DNA of 64,000 nucleotides, taken from contig NZ_JBHTDE010000001.1 of NCBI RefSeq assembly GCF_042666655.1, positions 62,001 through 126,000 of the forward strand. The letters are read 5' to 3'. Below the pieces are notes generated by a model. The model saw nothing but the letters and a program-made list of their open reading frames with translations, was not told the origin of the DNA and did not search any database. Position numbers and translations under genes: made by a program. This document shows positions 8,666-16,810 of the stretch, piece by piece; positions within the stretch are counted from its first letter, which is position 1, and every line of letters begins with the position of its first letter. This DNA is from Paracraurococcus sp042666655. GTDB taxonomy: Bacteria > Pseudomonadota > Alphaproteobacteria > Acetobacterales > Acetobacteraceae.

Positions 8666-9115
8666 ATGCCGGTGCGCAATCCACGTCGTCCGATCCCGCG
8701 GGCACCCCTGTTCATCGGGCTGGGCCTGCTGGTCTTCACCCTGGCCGTCACCGACCTCTTCGGCCTGGTCGGCGGCGCCGGCGCCTCCAACGCCGCCCCG
8801 GTCATGGCCCGGGAGTTCCGTTTCGAGGACCGCGCCGACGGCGCCATCGTGGCGCGGGATGCCGCCACCGGCGCCGAGGTCGCGGTCTACGACATCGGCA
8901 CCAACGGCTTCGTCCGCGGCACGCTGCGCGCCCTGGCGCGCGGCCGGCGGCAGGCCGACCTCGGCCACGAGATCCCCTTCCGCGTCGCCGCCTGGAGCGA
9001 CGGCCGGGTCCGGCTGCTGGACACCGCCACGGGCCGAGAGGTCGAGCTGAACGCCTTCGGCGACACCAACAAGGACGTCTTCCTCCATCTGCTGATCGCC
9101 GCGGAGCGCAAGTGA
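8666..9115 (+). CDS. puhC: PuhC, photosynthetic complex assembly protein
   Basis: 149 residues with one N-terminal membrane anchor (PLFIGLGLLVFTLAVTDLFG) and a periplasmic domain ending in GDTNKDVFLHLL, the usual PuhC pattern. PuhC assists LH1/RC assembly and organisation. It lies between puhB and the small conserved ORF before acsF as in other purple bacteria; its stop codon overlaps the ATG of that ORF (TGATG). Confidence 0.9.
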   Translation: MPVRNPRRPIPRAPLFIGLGLLVFTLAVTDLFGLVGGAGASNAAPVMAREFRFEDRADGAIVARDAATGAEVAVYDIGTNGFVRGTLRALARGRRQADLGHEIPFRVAAWSDGRVRLLDTATGREVELNAFGDTNKDVFLHLLIAAERK

Positions 9116-9423
9116 TGACCCGTGCACTCGCCTGGCTGACCGGCGGCCGCACCATCGAGGTGCCCTGCACGGTGGATATGGAGCAGACCTTCGACAGCCT
9201 GCATGCCCATGCCATCCCGGAAGGCATAGCGCTGCGCCCCGGCGACCGCGTGGTGGTGCATGGCGCGCCCGCCGGTATACCCTACGGCCAGGCCATCAGC
9301 TTCACCTGCCGCGCCACGGTCTACCGGGCCGGCTGGCTGGAGCGGGTCTGGACCGAGGCCTCGGCCATCCTGGAGCTGGCCGAGCTGTACCACTGCGGAT
9401 TCGAGCCGAGGGAAACGCCATGA
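9115..9423 (+). CDS. Conserved small protein between puhC and acsF
   Basis: 102 residues, no clear membrane segment, no cysteine motif; begins MTRALAWLTGGRTIEVP and contains RPGDRVVVHGAP. A small ORF of this kind is commonly found between puhC and acsF in purple bacteria and has no assigned function known to me. The ATG overlaps the puhC stop and its own stop overlaps the acsF ATG (ATGA), so it is locked between the two by coupled translation. This context suggests a role in Mg-protoporphyrin cyclisation or RC assembly, but nothing in the sequence proves it. Confidence 0.8.
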   Translation: MTRALAWLTGGRTIEVPCTVDMEQTFDSLHAHAIPEGIALRPGDRVVVHGAPAGIPYGQAISFTCRATVYRAGWLERVWTEASAILELAELYHCGFEPRETP

Positions 9424-10487
9424 ACGCTGTCACGCCGAAGCGGGCGATCAACGACTCGACGCGGATGGCCACCACCGACACGGTGCTGACGCCGCGTTTC
9501 TACACCACCGATTTCGAGGCCATGGACCGCATCGACGTCAGCTCCATCCGCGCCGAATGGGATGCGCTGATGGCGGAGTTCAAGTCGGACCCGAACAAGG
9601 GCCACTTCGTCCGCTCGGCCGCCTTCGACGAATTCCGCATGGAGGACCTGCCGCCCGGGCTGCAGGCCGAGCTGAAGGAGTTCCTGGTCAGCTCCGTCAC
9701 CGCCGAGTTCAGCGGCTGCGTGCTGTACGCCGAGATCAGGAAGCGGGTGAAGAACCCAGACATGAAGGACCTGTTCGGGGTGATGAGCCGCGACGAGGCC
9801 CGCCATGCCGGATTCATCAACGACGCGCTGAAGGATATCGGGATCGGCGTCGATCTCGGCTTCCTGACCAAGGCGAAGAAGTACCACTACTTCTCGCCCA
9901 AGTTCATCTTCTACGCGACCTACCTGAGCGAGAAGATCGGCTACGCCCGCTACATCACCATCTTCCGCCAGTTCGAGAAGCACCCCGAGCTGCGCTTCCA
10001 CCCGATCTTCATGTGGTTCGAGAAGTGGTGCAACGACGAGTTCCGCCACGGCGAGGCCTTCGCCCTGCTGATGCGCGCCAACCCGCACCTGCTGGAAGGC
10101 CGCAACAAGCTCTGGGTCAAGTTCTTCCAGCTCGCGGTCTATGCGACGATGTACGTGCGCGACCACGCCCGGCCTGAATTCCACAAGGCGCTCGGCATGA
10201 CGCCGACCGAATACGACCACCGCGTCTTCCAGACCTGCACCGCGATCTGCACCCAGGTCTTCCCGGTGACGCTCGACACCGACCGCCCGTCTTTCCGCCG
10301 CGGTCTCGACCAGCTCTTCGTCATCACCGAGAAGCTCAGCGCGCTGAGGGCCCAGACCGGCGCCGTCGCCTCGCTCCGCCGCACCGGCCTGAAGCTCTCG
10401 GCCGCCGCGACCTTCGCGCGGCTGTACATGCTGCCCGGCAAGCATGCGGCGCTGCCGGCCGATGTCCGCATGGCGCCGGCCTGGTAG
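9420..10487 (+). CDS. acsF: Aerobic Mg-protoporphyrin IX monomethyl ester cyclase
   Basis: 355 residues; membrane-associated di-iron oxidative cyclase that uses O2 to form ring E of protochlorophyllide. Ferritin-like di-iron ligands are visible in TAEFSGCVLYAEI, SRDEARHAGF and NDEFRHGEAF (two ExxH motifs). The oxygen-independent cyclase bchE is also in the window, so the organism has both routes. The start overlaps the preceding small ORF by four bases; puhE follows within one base. Confidence 0.96.
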   Translation: MNAVTPKRAINDSTRMATTDTVLTPRFYTTDFEAMDRIDVSSIRAEWDALMAEFKSDPNKGHFVRSAAFDEFRMEDLPPGLQAELKEFLVSSVTAEFSGCVLYAEIRKRVKNPDMKDLFGVMSRDEARHAGFINDALKDIGIGVDLGFLTKAKKYHYFSPKFIFYATYLSEKIGYARYITIFRQFEKHPELRFHPIFMWFEKWCNDEFRHGEAFALLMRANPHLLEGRNKLWVKFFQLAVYATMYVRDHARPEFHKALGMTPTEYDHRVFQTCTAICTQVFPVTLDTDRPSFRRGLDQLFVITEKLSALRAQTGAVASLRRTGLKLSAAATFARLYMLPGKHAALPADVRMAPAW

Positions 10488-10488
10488 C

Positions 10489-11316
10489 ATGGCCGCCTTC
10501 GCGCTGCCCGCCCTGTTCGCGTTGTTTGTCTGGTGGTTCAGCACCGGCGCGATCCTGTGGCTGGACGGGCTGCCGGCCCGGACCTACCGGATCAGCATGG
10601 CGGGCGCGACCCTGGTCCTGCTCGCGGCGCTCTGGGGGCTTTCGGCCAGCAGCGCGGATGCCTCGGTGCTCGGCGCCTATTGCGCCTTCTCCTGCGGGCT
10701 GCTCGCCTGGGCCTGGCAGGAGATGGCCTTCCTGATGGGCTACGCCACCGGCCCGTCGCGCGCGCCCTGCCCGCCGGATGCCGCCGGCTGGCGCCGCTTC
10801 GGCCTGGCGCTGCGGGCGATCCTGTATCATGAGCTGGCGATCATCGCCGGCGCGGTCGCCGTCGTCGCCGTCACCTGGGGCCAGCCGAACCAGATCGGCA
10901 CCTGGACCTACCTGCTGATCTGGGGGATGCGGCAGAGCGCCAAGCTCAATGTCTTCCTCGGCGCGCGCAACCTGAACGAGAATTTCCTTCCCGCCCACCT
11001 GCGCTATCTCGGCAGCTTCTTCCTGCGCCGGCCGATGAACCTGCTGTTCCCCTTCGCGGTGACGCTGGCGACCCTGCTGACGGCGCTGCTGTTCCATCTG
11101 GCGCTCGCCCCGGCGGCAAGCCCCTTCCAGGTCGCCGGCTTCACCTTCCTCGGCACCCTCGCGGCGCTGGCGACGCTGGAGCACTGGTTCCTGGTGCTCC
11201 CCATCCCGGCCGAGGTGCTGTGGAATTGGGGGCTGCGTTCGCGGGAGGCGCCGTCGTCGGCGCCGCCCGCACTCGACCCGGCACGCTTCCGTGCCGGTAC
11301 GGCGCCCGCCGGATGA
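10489..11316 (+). CDS. puhE: PuhE, putative photosynthetic complex assembly protein 2
   Basis: 275 residues with about seven hydrophobic helices. The WAWQEMAFLMGY, YHELAI and WGMRQSAKLNVFLGARNLNENFLP blocks are the recognisable PuhE (DUF3623) signature. It is described as modulating bacteriochlorophyll or RC production. The ATG is one base after the acsF stop. An upstream in-frame extension overlaps acsF and is not used. The C-terminal 30 residues are proline/alanine-rich and unlikely to be conserved. Confidence 0.9.
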   Translation: MAAFALPALFALFVWWFSTGAILWLDGLPARTYRISMAGATLVLLAALWGLSASSADASVLGAYCAFSCGLLAWAWQEMAFLMGYATGPSRAPCPPDAAGWRRFGLALRAILYHELAIIAGAVAVVAVTWGQPNQIGTWTYLLIWGMRQSAKLNVFLGARNLNENFLPAHLRYLGSFFLRRPMNLLFPFAVTLATLLTALLFHLALAPAASPFQVAGFTFLGTLAALATLEHWFLVLPIPAEVLWNWGLRSREAPSSAPPALDPARFRAGTAPAG

Positions 11317-11394
11317 CCGGCGGCGTCCCATACAGCGTCGGTGCGGTCTGCCGATGCCCTGCCAGTAGGCCCGGTGAGGCCAGGGGGAGGTAGC

Positions 11395-12606
11395 ATGAAC
11401 TACGAGGCATTCTTCAAGAAGCAGATCGGCACCTTGCACCGCGAAGGCCGCTATCGCGTCTTCGCCGACCTCGAACGCCAGGCCGGCGCCTATCCGCGCG
11501 CGGTGCACCACCGCCCGCGCGGCGCGCAGGACGTCACCGTCTGGTGCTCGAACGACTATCTCGGCATGGGCCAGCACCCCAAGGTGCTGGCGGCGATGCA
11601 CGAGGCATTGGACAAGTGCGGCGCCGGCGCCGGCGGCACCCGCAACATTGGTGGCACCAACCACTACCACGTGCTGCTCGAGCAGGAACTGGCCGACCTG
11701 CACGGCACGGAAGCCGCGCTGCTGTTCAACAGCGGCTACATGTCCAACTGGGCCAGCCTCTCGACTCTCGCCGGCCGCATGCCGGGCTGCGTCATCGTGT
11801 CCGACGAGCTGAACCATGCCTCGATGATCGAGGGCATCCGCCACAGCCGGGCCGAGCGGCGCGTCTTCGCCCACAACGACCCCGAGGACCTGCGCCGCAA
11901 GCTGGCCGACCTGAACCCCGAGACGCCGAAGCTGGTGGCGTTCGAGAGCGTCTATTCCATGGACGGCGACATCGCGCCGATCGCCGAGCTCTGCGACGTC
12001 TGCGACGAATACGGCGCCATGACCTATGTGGACGAGGTCCATGCGGTCGGCCTGTATGGTGCGCGCGGCGGCGGGATCACCGAACGCGACGGCGTCGCCC
12101 ACCGGCTGACCGTCATTGAGGGCACGCTGGCCAAGGCCTTCGGCGTGGTCGGCGGCTATATCGCCGGCTCGGCCGCGATGTGCGACTTCGTCCGCAGCTA
12201 TGCCTCGGGCTTCATCTTCACCACCGCCATCCCGCCCGCGGTCGCCGCCGGCGTGCTGGCCAGCATCCGCCACCTGAAGGCCAGCACCGCCGAGCGCGAC
12301 GGGCTGCAGGAGCGCGCCGCCACCGTCCGGCGCCGGCTGGACGCGATCGGGGTGCCGCATCTCGACAACCCCAGCCACATCGTCCCGGTCATGGTGCGCG
12401 ACCCGGTGGTCTGCAAGGAGATCAGCGACCTGCTGCTCGACCAGTACGGGATCTACGTGCAGCCGATCAACTACCCGACCGTCCCGCGCGGGACGGAGAG
12501 GCTGCGCCTGACCCCCGGCCCGCTGCACACGGATGCGGATATCGACCATCTCATCTTCGCCCTGGGCGAGGTCTGGGCGCGGTACAGCCTGCAACGGGCG
12601 GCCTAG
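11395..12606 (+). CDS. hemA: 5-aminolevulinate synthase
   Basis: 403 residues. Condenses glycine and succinyl-CoA to 5-aminolevulinate, the first step of tetrapyrrole synthesis in Alphaproteobacteria. The PLP lysine is K247 in EGTLAKAFGVVGGY; GAGAGGTRNIGGTNHYH and TYVDEVHAVGLYG are also visible. It closes the puh-acsF run, as in many phototrophic relatives; a GGGGGAGG ribosome site precedes the ATG at 11395. Placement here couples ALA supply to bacteriochlorophyll genes. A second housekeeping copy elsewhere is possible. Confidence 0.97.
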   Translation: MNYEAFFKKQIGTLHREGRYRVFADLERQAGAYPRAVHHRPRGAQDVTVWCSNDYLGMGQHPKVLAAMHEALDKCGAGAGGTRNIGGTNHYHVLLEQELADLHGTEAALLFNSGYMSNWASLSTLAGRMPGCVIVSDELNHASMIEGIRHSRAERRVFAHNDPEDLRRKLADLNPETPKLVAFESVYSMDGDIAPIAELCDVCDEYGAMTYVDEVHAVGLYGARGGGITERDGVAHRLTVIEGTLAKAFGVVGGYIAGSAAMCDFVRSYASGFIFTTAIPPAVAAGVLASIRHLKASTAERDGLQERAATVRRRLDAIGVPHLDNPSHIVPVMVRDPVVCKEISDLLLDQYGIYVQPINYPTVPRGTERLRLTPGPLHTDADIDHLIFALGEVWARYSLQRAA

Positions 12607-12695
12607 GGGCGCGTATACCTCGGCCGGCGGATTGGCAAAGCGGCAGCCGCCCCTAATCTGTTGGGCGCCGGGTGAACACGAAGGAGATTCTCAGG

Positions 12696-12956
12696 GTGAC
12701 GCCAGACAACAAGACCCCGAAGCCGCGCCGTGCCGTCCTGCAGGCGGCCGGCCTCGCCGCGCTCGCGCCGATCGCCATCCGTCCCGTCCAGGCGCAGGAC
12801 AAGCTGCAGGGCTCGATGGTCATGTACCAGGACAAGCCGAAGGACGGGCAGAAGTGCAGCGGCTGCCTGCACTTCCAGCCGCCGAACGCCTGCGCCATCG
12901 TTGCCGGCAACATCGCGCCAGAAGGCTGGTGCGCGGTTTGGGCTGCGAAGCCCTGA
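12696..12956 (+). CDS. High-potential iron-sulfur protein (HiPIP), Tat-exported
   Basis: 86-residue precursor. The N-terminus has a twin-arginine signal (PKPRRAVLQAAGLAALAP) with likely cleavage after VQAQ, leaving about 52 residues, at the small end for HiPIPs. Four cysteines at about 54, 57, 66 and 79 (CSGC, NAC, GWC) follow the HiPIP spacing for one [4Fe-4S]3+/2+ cluster. HiPIPs are periplasmic electron donors to the PufC haem in several purple bacteria. Start chosen is GTG 12696, nine bases after AAGGAG; a GTG at 12672 is in frame but lacks that site. A perfect hairpin follows the gene, so it may be a single transcription unit. Confidence 0.88.
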   Translation: MTPDNKTPKPRRAVLQAAGLAALAPIAIRPVQAQDKLQGSMVMYQDKPKDGQKCSGCLHFQPPNACAIVAGNIAPEGWCAVWAAKP

Positions 12957-12969
12957 GGCTAGACTAGGC

Positions 12970-12996
12970 CCGGCGCGGCCCCCATGGCCGCGCCGG
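12970..12996 (+). terminator. Hairpin after the HiPIP gene
   Basis: A perfect 11-bp GC-rich stem (12970-12980 with 12986-12996) around a five-base loop, 14 bases after the HiPIP stop and before bchI. It lacks a T-run beyond CACTT, so it may stabilise the 3' end or be a weak terminator. Confidence 0.55.
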
Positions 12997-13033
12997 AGTC
13001 ACTTATGCAGCCTAGACGTTCGGATGGGGCCCC

Positions 13034-14065
13034 ATGAGCCAACGCGTCCCCTTCCCGTTTTCCGCGATCGTCGGCCAGGACGAGATGAAGCTGGCCATCC
13101 TGGTCGCGGCGGTCGATCCCGGGATCGGCGGCGTGCTCGCCTTCGGCGACCGCGGCACCGGCAAGTCCACCGCCATCCGGGCGCTCGCCGCCCTGCTGCC
13201 CGACATCCCCGTGGTCGAGGGCTGCCCCTACCGCTGCGACCCGGGCGATGCCCGCGCCCTGTGCGAGGACTGCCGCGCCCGGCAGGCGAAGGGCCCGCTG
13301 CGCACCCGCATGGCGCCGGTCCCCGTGGTGGACCTGCCCCTCGGCGCCACCGAGGACCGCGTGGTCGGCGCGCTCGACATCCAGCGCGCCCTGGCCCATG
13401 GCGAGAAGGCCTTCGAGCCCGGCCTGCTGGCCCGGGCCAATCGCGGCTTCCTCTATATCGACGAGGCGAACCTGCTGGAGGACCACCTGGTGGACCTCCT
13501 GCTCGACGTCGCCGCCTCGGGCGAGAACGTGGTGGAGCGCGAGGGCCTGTCGATCCGCCACCCCGCCCGCTTCGTCCTGGTCGGCTCCGGCAACCCCGAG
13601 GAAGGCGAGCTGCGGCCGCAATTGCTCGACCGCTTCGGCCTCTCGGTCGAGGTCCGCACCCCCGGCGACCTGCCGAGCCGGATCGAGGTGATCCGCCGCC
13701 GCGACGCCTATGACCGCGACCAGGCCGGCTTCGTGGCCCAATGGAGCGGCGCCGAGGCCGAGTTGCGCGGCCGGATCCTCGCGGGGCGCGAGGCCCTGGC
13801 CAAGGTCGAGGTGCCCGAGGCGGCCTACGAACGCGCCGCCCGGCTCTGCATGGCGCTCGGCACGGATGGCCTGCGCGGCGAGCTGACCCTGATCCGCGCC
13901 GCCCGGGCGCTGGCGGCGCTGGAGGGCAGCGCCGCGGTCGGCGATGCCGAATTGCGCCGCGTCGCCCCGCCCGCGCTGCGCCACCGCCTCCGCCGCAACC
14001 CGTTGGACGAGGCTGTCGCCGGCACCCGCGTCGAGCGCGCCGTCACCGAGCTGTTCGGCCCGTGA
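13034..14065 (+). CDS. bchI: Magnesium chelatase subunit BchI
   Basis: 343 residues; AAA+ ATPase of magnesium chelatase, which inserts Mg2+ into protoporphyrin IX. Walker A is GDRGTGKS at about 38-45; the characteristic insertion CPYRCDP...CEDC, Walker B FLYIDEANLLEDH and sensor/arginine region LLDRFGLSVEV are present. bchD follows with a four-base overlap (GTGA). The third subunit, bchH, is not in the window. No PpsR-type box was found directly upstream. Confidence 0.97.
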   Translation: MSQRVPFPFSAIVGQDEMKLAILVAAVDPGIGGVLAFGDRGTGKSTAIRALAALLPDIPVVEGCPYRCDPGDARALCEDCRARQAKGPLRTRMAPVPVVDLPLGATEDRVVGALDIQRALAHGEKAFEPGLLARANRGFLYIDEANLLEDHLVDLLLDVAASGENVVEREGLSIRHPARFVLVGSGNPEEGELRPQLLDRFGLSVEVRTPGDLPSRIEVIRRRDAYDRDQAGFVAQWSGAEAELRGRILAGREALAKVEVPEAAYERAARLCMALGTDGLRGELTLIRAARALAALEGSAAVGDAELRRVAPPALRHRLRRNPLDEAVAGTRVERAVTELFGP

Positions 14066-15846
14066 CCGCGCCGGGGCCCGACGATTCCGGCCCCTGGGCG
14101 GCAGCCATGCAGGCCGCGACGCTGCTGGCGATCGACCCCCGGGGCCTCGGCGGCGTCTCGCTGCGGGCCATGCCGGGGCCGGTGCGCGACGCCTGGCTGG
14201 CCCTGCTGCGCGGCATGCTGCCGGCGGAGGCGCCCTGGCGGCGCGTGCCGCTCGCGGTCGGCGACAGCCGGCTGCTCGGCGGGCTCGACCTGACCGCCAC
14301 GCTGCGATCCGGCCGGCCGGTCGCCGAGCGCGGCCTGCTGGCCGAGGCCGATGGCGGCGTGCTGCTGCTGGCCATGGCCGAACGCGTCGCCGCCAATACC
14401 GCCGCGCACCTGGCCGCGGCGCTGGATACCGGCGAGGCGGTCGCCGAGCGCGACGGGCTGGCGTTGCGGGCGGCCGCGCGGCTGGCGGTGGTGGCGCTCG
14501 ACGAGGGGCTGGCGCCGGAGGAGGCGCCGCCCGCCGCGCTGCTCGAACGCCTGGCCTTCCGGCTCGACCTGCACGCCGTCCCGCCGCGGGATGCGGTGGG
14601 CGAGGCGCCGGACCTGGCCGCGGCGCGGGCGCTGCTGCCCGCGGTCACCGCCGGCGACGACATCCTCGAGGCGCTCTGCGGCACCGCGCTGGCGCTGGGC
14701 ATCGGCAGCCTGCGCCCGCCCGTGCTGGCGCTGCGGGCGGCCAGGGCCGCCGCGGCGCTGGCCGGGCGCGACGCGGTCACCGAGGCGGACGCGGCGCTCG
14801 CCGCCCGGCTGGTGCTAGGGCCGCGCGCGCTGATGGTCCCGGCCGAGGCGCCGGCGCCGGAGGAACCGCAGGAGGAACCGGGACCCGAGGCGGAGGAGCC
14901 GGCCCCCGAGCCGCCCGACCAGGGCGAGGCGGACGACCTGCCCGACCCGCAGGCGCTGCAGGACATGATCCTCGCCGCCGCCGCCGCCGCGGTGCCGCCG
15001 CATCTGCTCGACGGGCTCAAGCTGGGCGAGGCGGCACGGTCCCGCGCCCCGGGCAAAGCCGGGGCGCAGAAGGCCTCGCCCCGGCGCGGCCGGCCGATCG
15101 GCGTCCGCGCCGGGGAGCCGCGCGGCGGCGCGAAGCTGGCCCTGGTCGAGACGCTGCGGGCCGCCGCACCCTGGCAGCGGCTGCGCGGGCGCAGCGGCGC
15201 GCGGATCGAGGTGCGCCCCGATGCGGACGAGCCGCGCCGGATCGAAGTCCGGCGCGATGACCTCCGCATCCGCCGCTTCCGCCAGCGCTCCGAGACGGCG
15301 ACGATCTTCGCGGTCGATGCCTCCGGCTCCGCCGCGCTGAACCGCCTGGCCGAGGCGAAGGGGGCGGTCGAGCTGCTGCTGGCCGATTGCTACGTGCGCC
15401 GCGACAAGGTGGCGCTGCTGGCCTTCCGAGGCACCGGGGCCGAGCTGCTGCTGCCGCCGACCTCCTCCCTGGTGCGGGCCAAGCGCAGCCTGGCCGGGCT
15501 GCCGGGCGGCGGCGGCACGCCGGTGGCCTCCGCCCTGGATGCGGCCCTGGCCCTGGCGGACGCGGTACGGCGCAAGGGGCAGACGCCCTTGCTGGTGATG
15601 CTGACCGACGGCCGCGCCAACGTCGCCCGCGACGGCGCCGGCGGCCGCGCCCGGGCCGAGGCCGAGGCGCTGGAGGCCGCGCGTGCCCTGCGCGCCGCCC
15701 GCGTCGCCTGCGTCCTGGTCGATGTCTCCCCGCGCCCGGCCGAGGCCGGCCGCCGGCTGGCCGCCGAGATGGGCGCGAAGTACCTGGCGCTGCCCTATGC
15801 CGACGCGGCGACGCTGTCCCGCGCCGTTAAGGCCGAAGCGGCATGA
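14062..15846 (+). CDS. bchD: Magnesium chelatase subunit BchD
   Basis: 594 residues. The N-terminal half is a degenerate AAA+ domain resembling BchI without an intact Walker A, then an acidic/proline-rich linker (about 265-300: many E and P), then a C-terminal von Willebrand-A domain with the MIDAS sequence DASGS and later MLTDGRAN. BchD forms the double-ring platform with BchI. GTG start at 14062 overlaps the bchI stop. bchO follows after 79 bases that contain two hairpins. Confidence 0.95.
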   Translation: MTAPGPDDSGPWAAAMQAATLLAIDPRGLGGVSLRAMPGPVRDAWLALLRGMLPAEAPWRRVPLAVGDSRLLGGLDLTATLRSGRPVAERGLLAEADGGVLLLAMAERVAANTAAHLAAALDTGEAVAERDGLALRAAARLAVVALDEGLAPEEAPPAALLERLAFRLDLHAVPPRDAVGEAPDLAAARALLPAVTAGDDILEALCGTALALGIGSLRPPVLALRAARAAAALAGRDAVTEADAALAARLVLGPRALMVPAEAPAPEEPQEEPGPEAEEPAPEPPDQGEADDLPDPQALQDMILAAAAAAVPPHLLDGLKLGEAARSRAPGKAGAQKASPRRGRPIGVRAGEPRGGAKLALVETLRAAAPWQRLRGRSGARIEVRPDADEPRRIEVRRDDLRIRRFRQRSETATIFAVDASGSAALNRLAEAKGAVELLLADCYVRRDKVALLAFRGTGAELLLPPTSSLVRAKRSLAGLPGGGGTPVASALDAALALADAVRRKGQTPLLVMLTDGRANVARDGAGGRARAEAEALEAARALRAARVACVLVDVSPRPAEAGRRLAAEMGAKYLALPYADAATLSRAVKAEAA

Positions 15847-15869
15847 CCGGCAAGCCCAGGTCGGGGTGC

Positions 15870-15917
15870 GGGGACCGACCCGGTCCCCGGCGGGGGGGCA
15901 GGGGGCAAAGCCCCCTG
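15870..15917. repeat. Tandem hairpins between bchD and bchO
   Basis: Two perfect stems: GGGGACCG/CGGTCCCC (15870-15888) and CAGGGGGC-aaa-GCCCCCTG (15899-15917). They lie between the bchD stop and the bchO start, close enough to the latter to affect its initiation. The second has the look of dispersed G-rich repeats of high-GC Acetobacteraceae; that is from memory and not tested. Confidence 0.5.
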
Positions 15918-15925
15918 GAAGGGTC

Positions 15926-16810
15926 GTGATCCCCGCCGACTGGCCGAACCGGAGTTCCAGCCGCCTCGTCACCGCCGGCGGCCTGCGCTGGCATGTCCAG
16001 GTCGCAGGTTCCGGCCCGGTGCTGCTGCTGGTCCACGGCACCGGCGCCGCCACGCATTCCTGGCGCGACCTGCTGCCCTTGCTCGCCCGGCATTTCACCG
16101 TGGTTGCCCCCGACCTGCCCGGCCATGGCTTCTCCCAGCGTCCGCGCGCCGAGGGGCTGTCGCTGCCCGGCATGGCGCGCGGCCTCACCGCCCTGCTGCG
16201 CGCCCTCCGCCTCTCGCCCGCCCTCGCCGCCGGGCATTCCGCCGGGGCGGCGGTGATCGCCCGCATGACGCTCGACGGCGGCATCGCGCCGCGTGCCCTG
16301 GTCGGGCTGAACGCCGCGCTGCTGCCCTTCGAGGGCATTGCCGGGCAGATCTTCTCCCCCATCGCCCGGCTGCTGGCCGGCGTCCCCGCGGTGCCCTGGT
16401 TCTTCGCCTGGCGGGCCGGCGACCGCGGCCTGGTGGAACGCCTGCTGCGCGACACCGGCTCGGCCCTCGATGCCCGCGGGGTCGAGCTCTATGGCCGGCT
16501 GGTGCGGCAGCCCGGCCATGTCGCCGCGGCGCTCGGCATGATGGCGCACTGGGAATTGCGGCCCCTGCTGCGCGACCTCAAGACGCTCGCCGTCCCGCTG
16601 GTCCTGGTGGTGGGCGGGCATGACCGGACCGTGCCGCCCTCCGACGCGCGGCGCATCCGCGCCGCGCTGCCGGGCACCCGCATCATCGACCTGCCGGCGC
16701 TCGGCCACCTGGCGCATGAGGAGCGGCCGGCCGAGGTCGCCGGCCTCCTCGTCCGCATCGCCGAGGAGGCCGGCGCCCTGGCACCGCTGCTGGCCCCCGA
16801 AACCGCATGA
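15926..16810 (+). CDS. bchO: BchO, alpha/beta hydrolase of magnesium chelatase operon
   Basis: 294 residues from GTG 15926, giving the typical start (ADWPNRSSSRLVTAGGLRWHVQ). Alpha/beta-hydrolase features: oxyanion HGTGAA, nucleophile elbow GHSAGA, acid GGHDRTVP, and a late His in LGHLAHEE. BchO accompanies bchID in purple bacteria; its exact reaction is not settled. The open frame extends upstream through bchD in another frame and is not used. Its stop overlaps the ATG of the DUF3422 gene. Confidence 0.9.
   Translation: MIPADWPNRSSSRLVTAGGLRWHVQVAGSGPVLLLVHGTGAATHSWRDLLPLLARHFTVVAPDLPGHGFSQRPRAEGLSLPGMARGLTALLRALRLSPALAAGHSAGAAVIARMTLDGGIAPRALVGLNAALLPFEGIAGQIFSPIARLLAGVPAVPWFFAWRAGDRGLVERLLRDTGSALDARGVELYGRLVRQPGHVAAALGMMAHWELRPLLRDLKTLAVPLVLVVGGHDRTVPPSDARRIRAALPGTRIIDLPALGHLAHEERPAEVAGLLVRIAEEAGALAPLLAPETA

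Noticed and set aside
12672..12695. Earlier GTG start of the HiPIP gene
   Set aside because: AAGGAG lies between the two starts and is well spaced only for the GTG at 12696.
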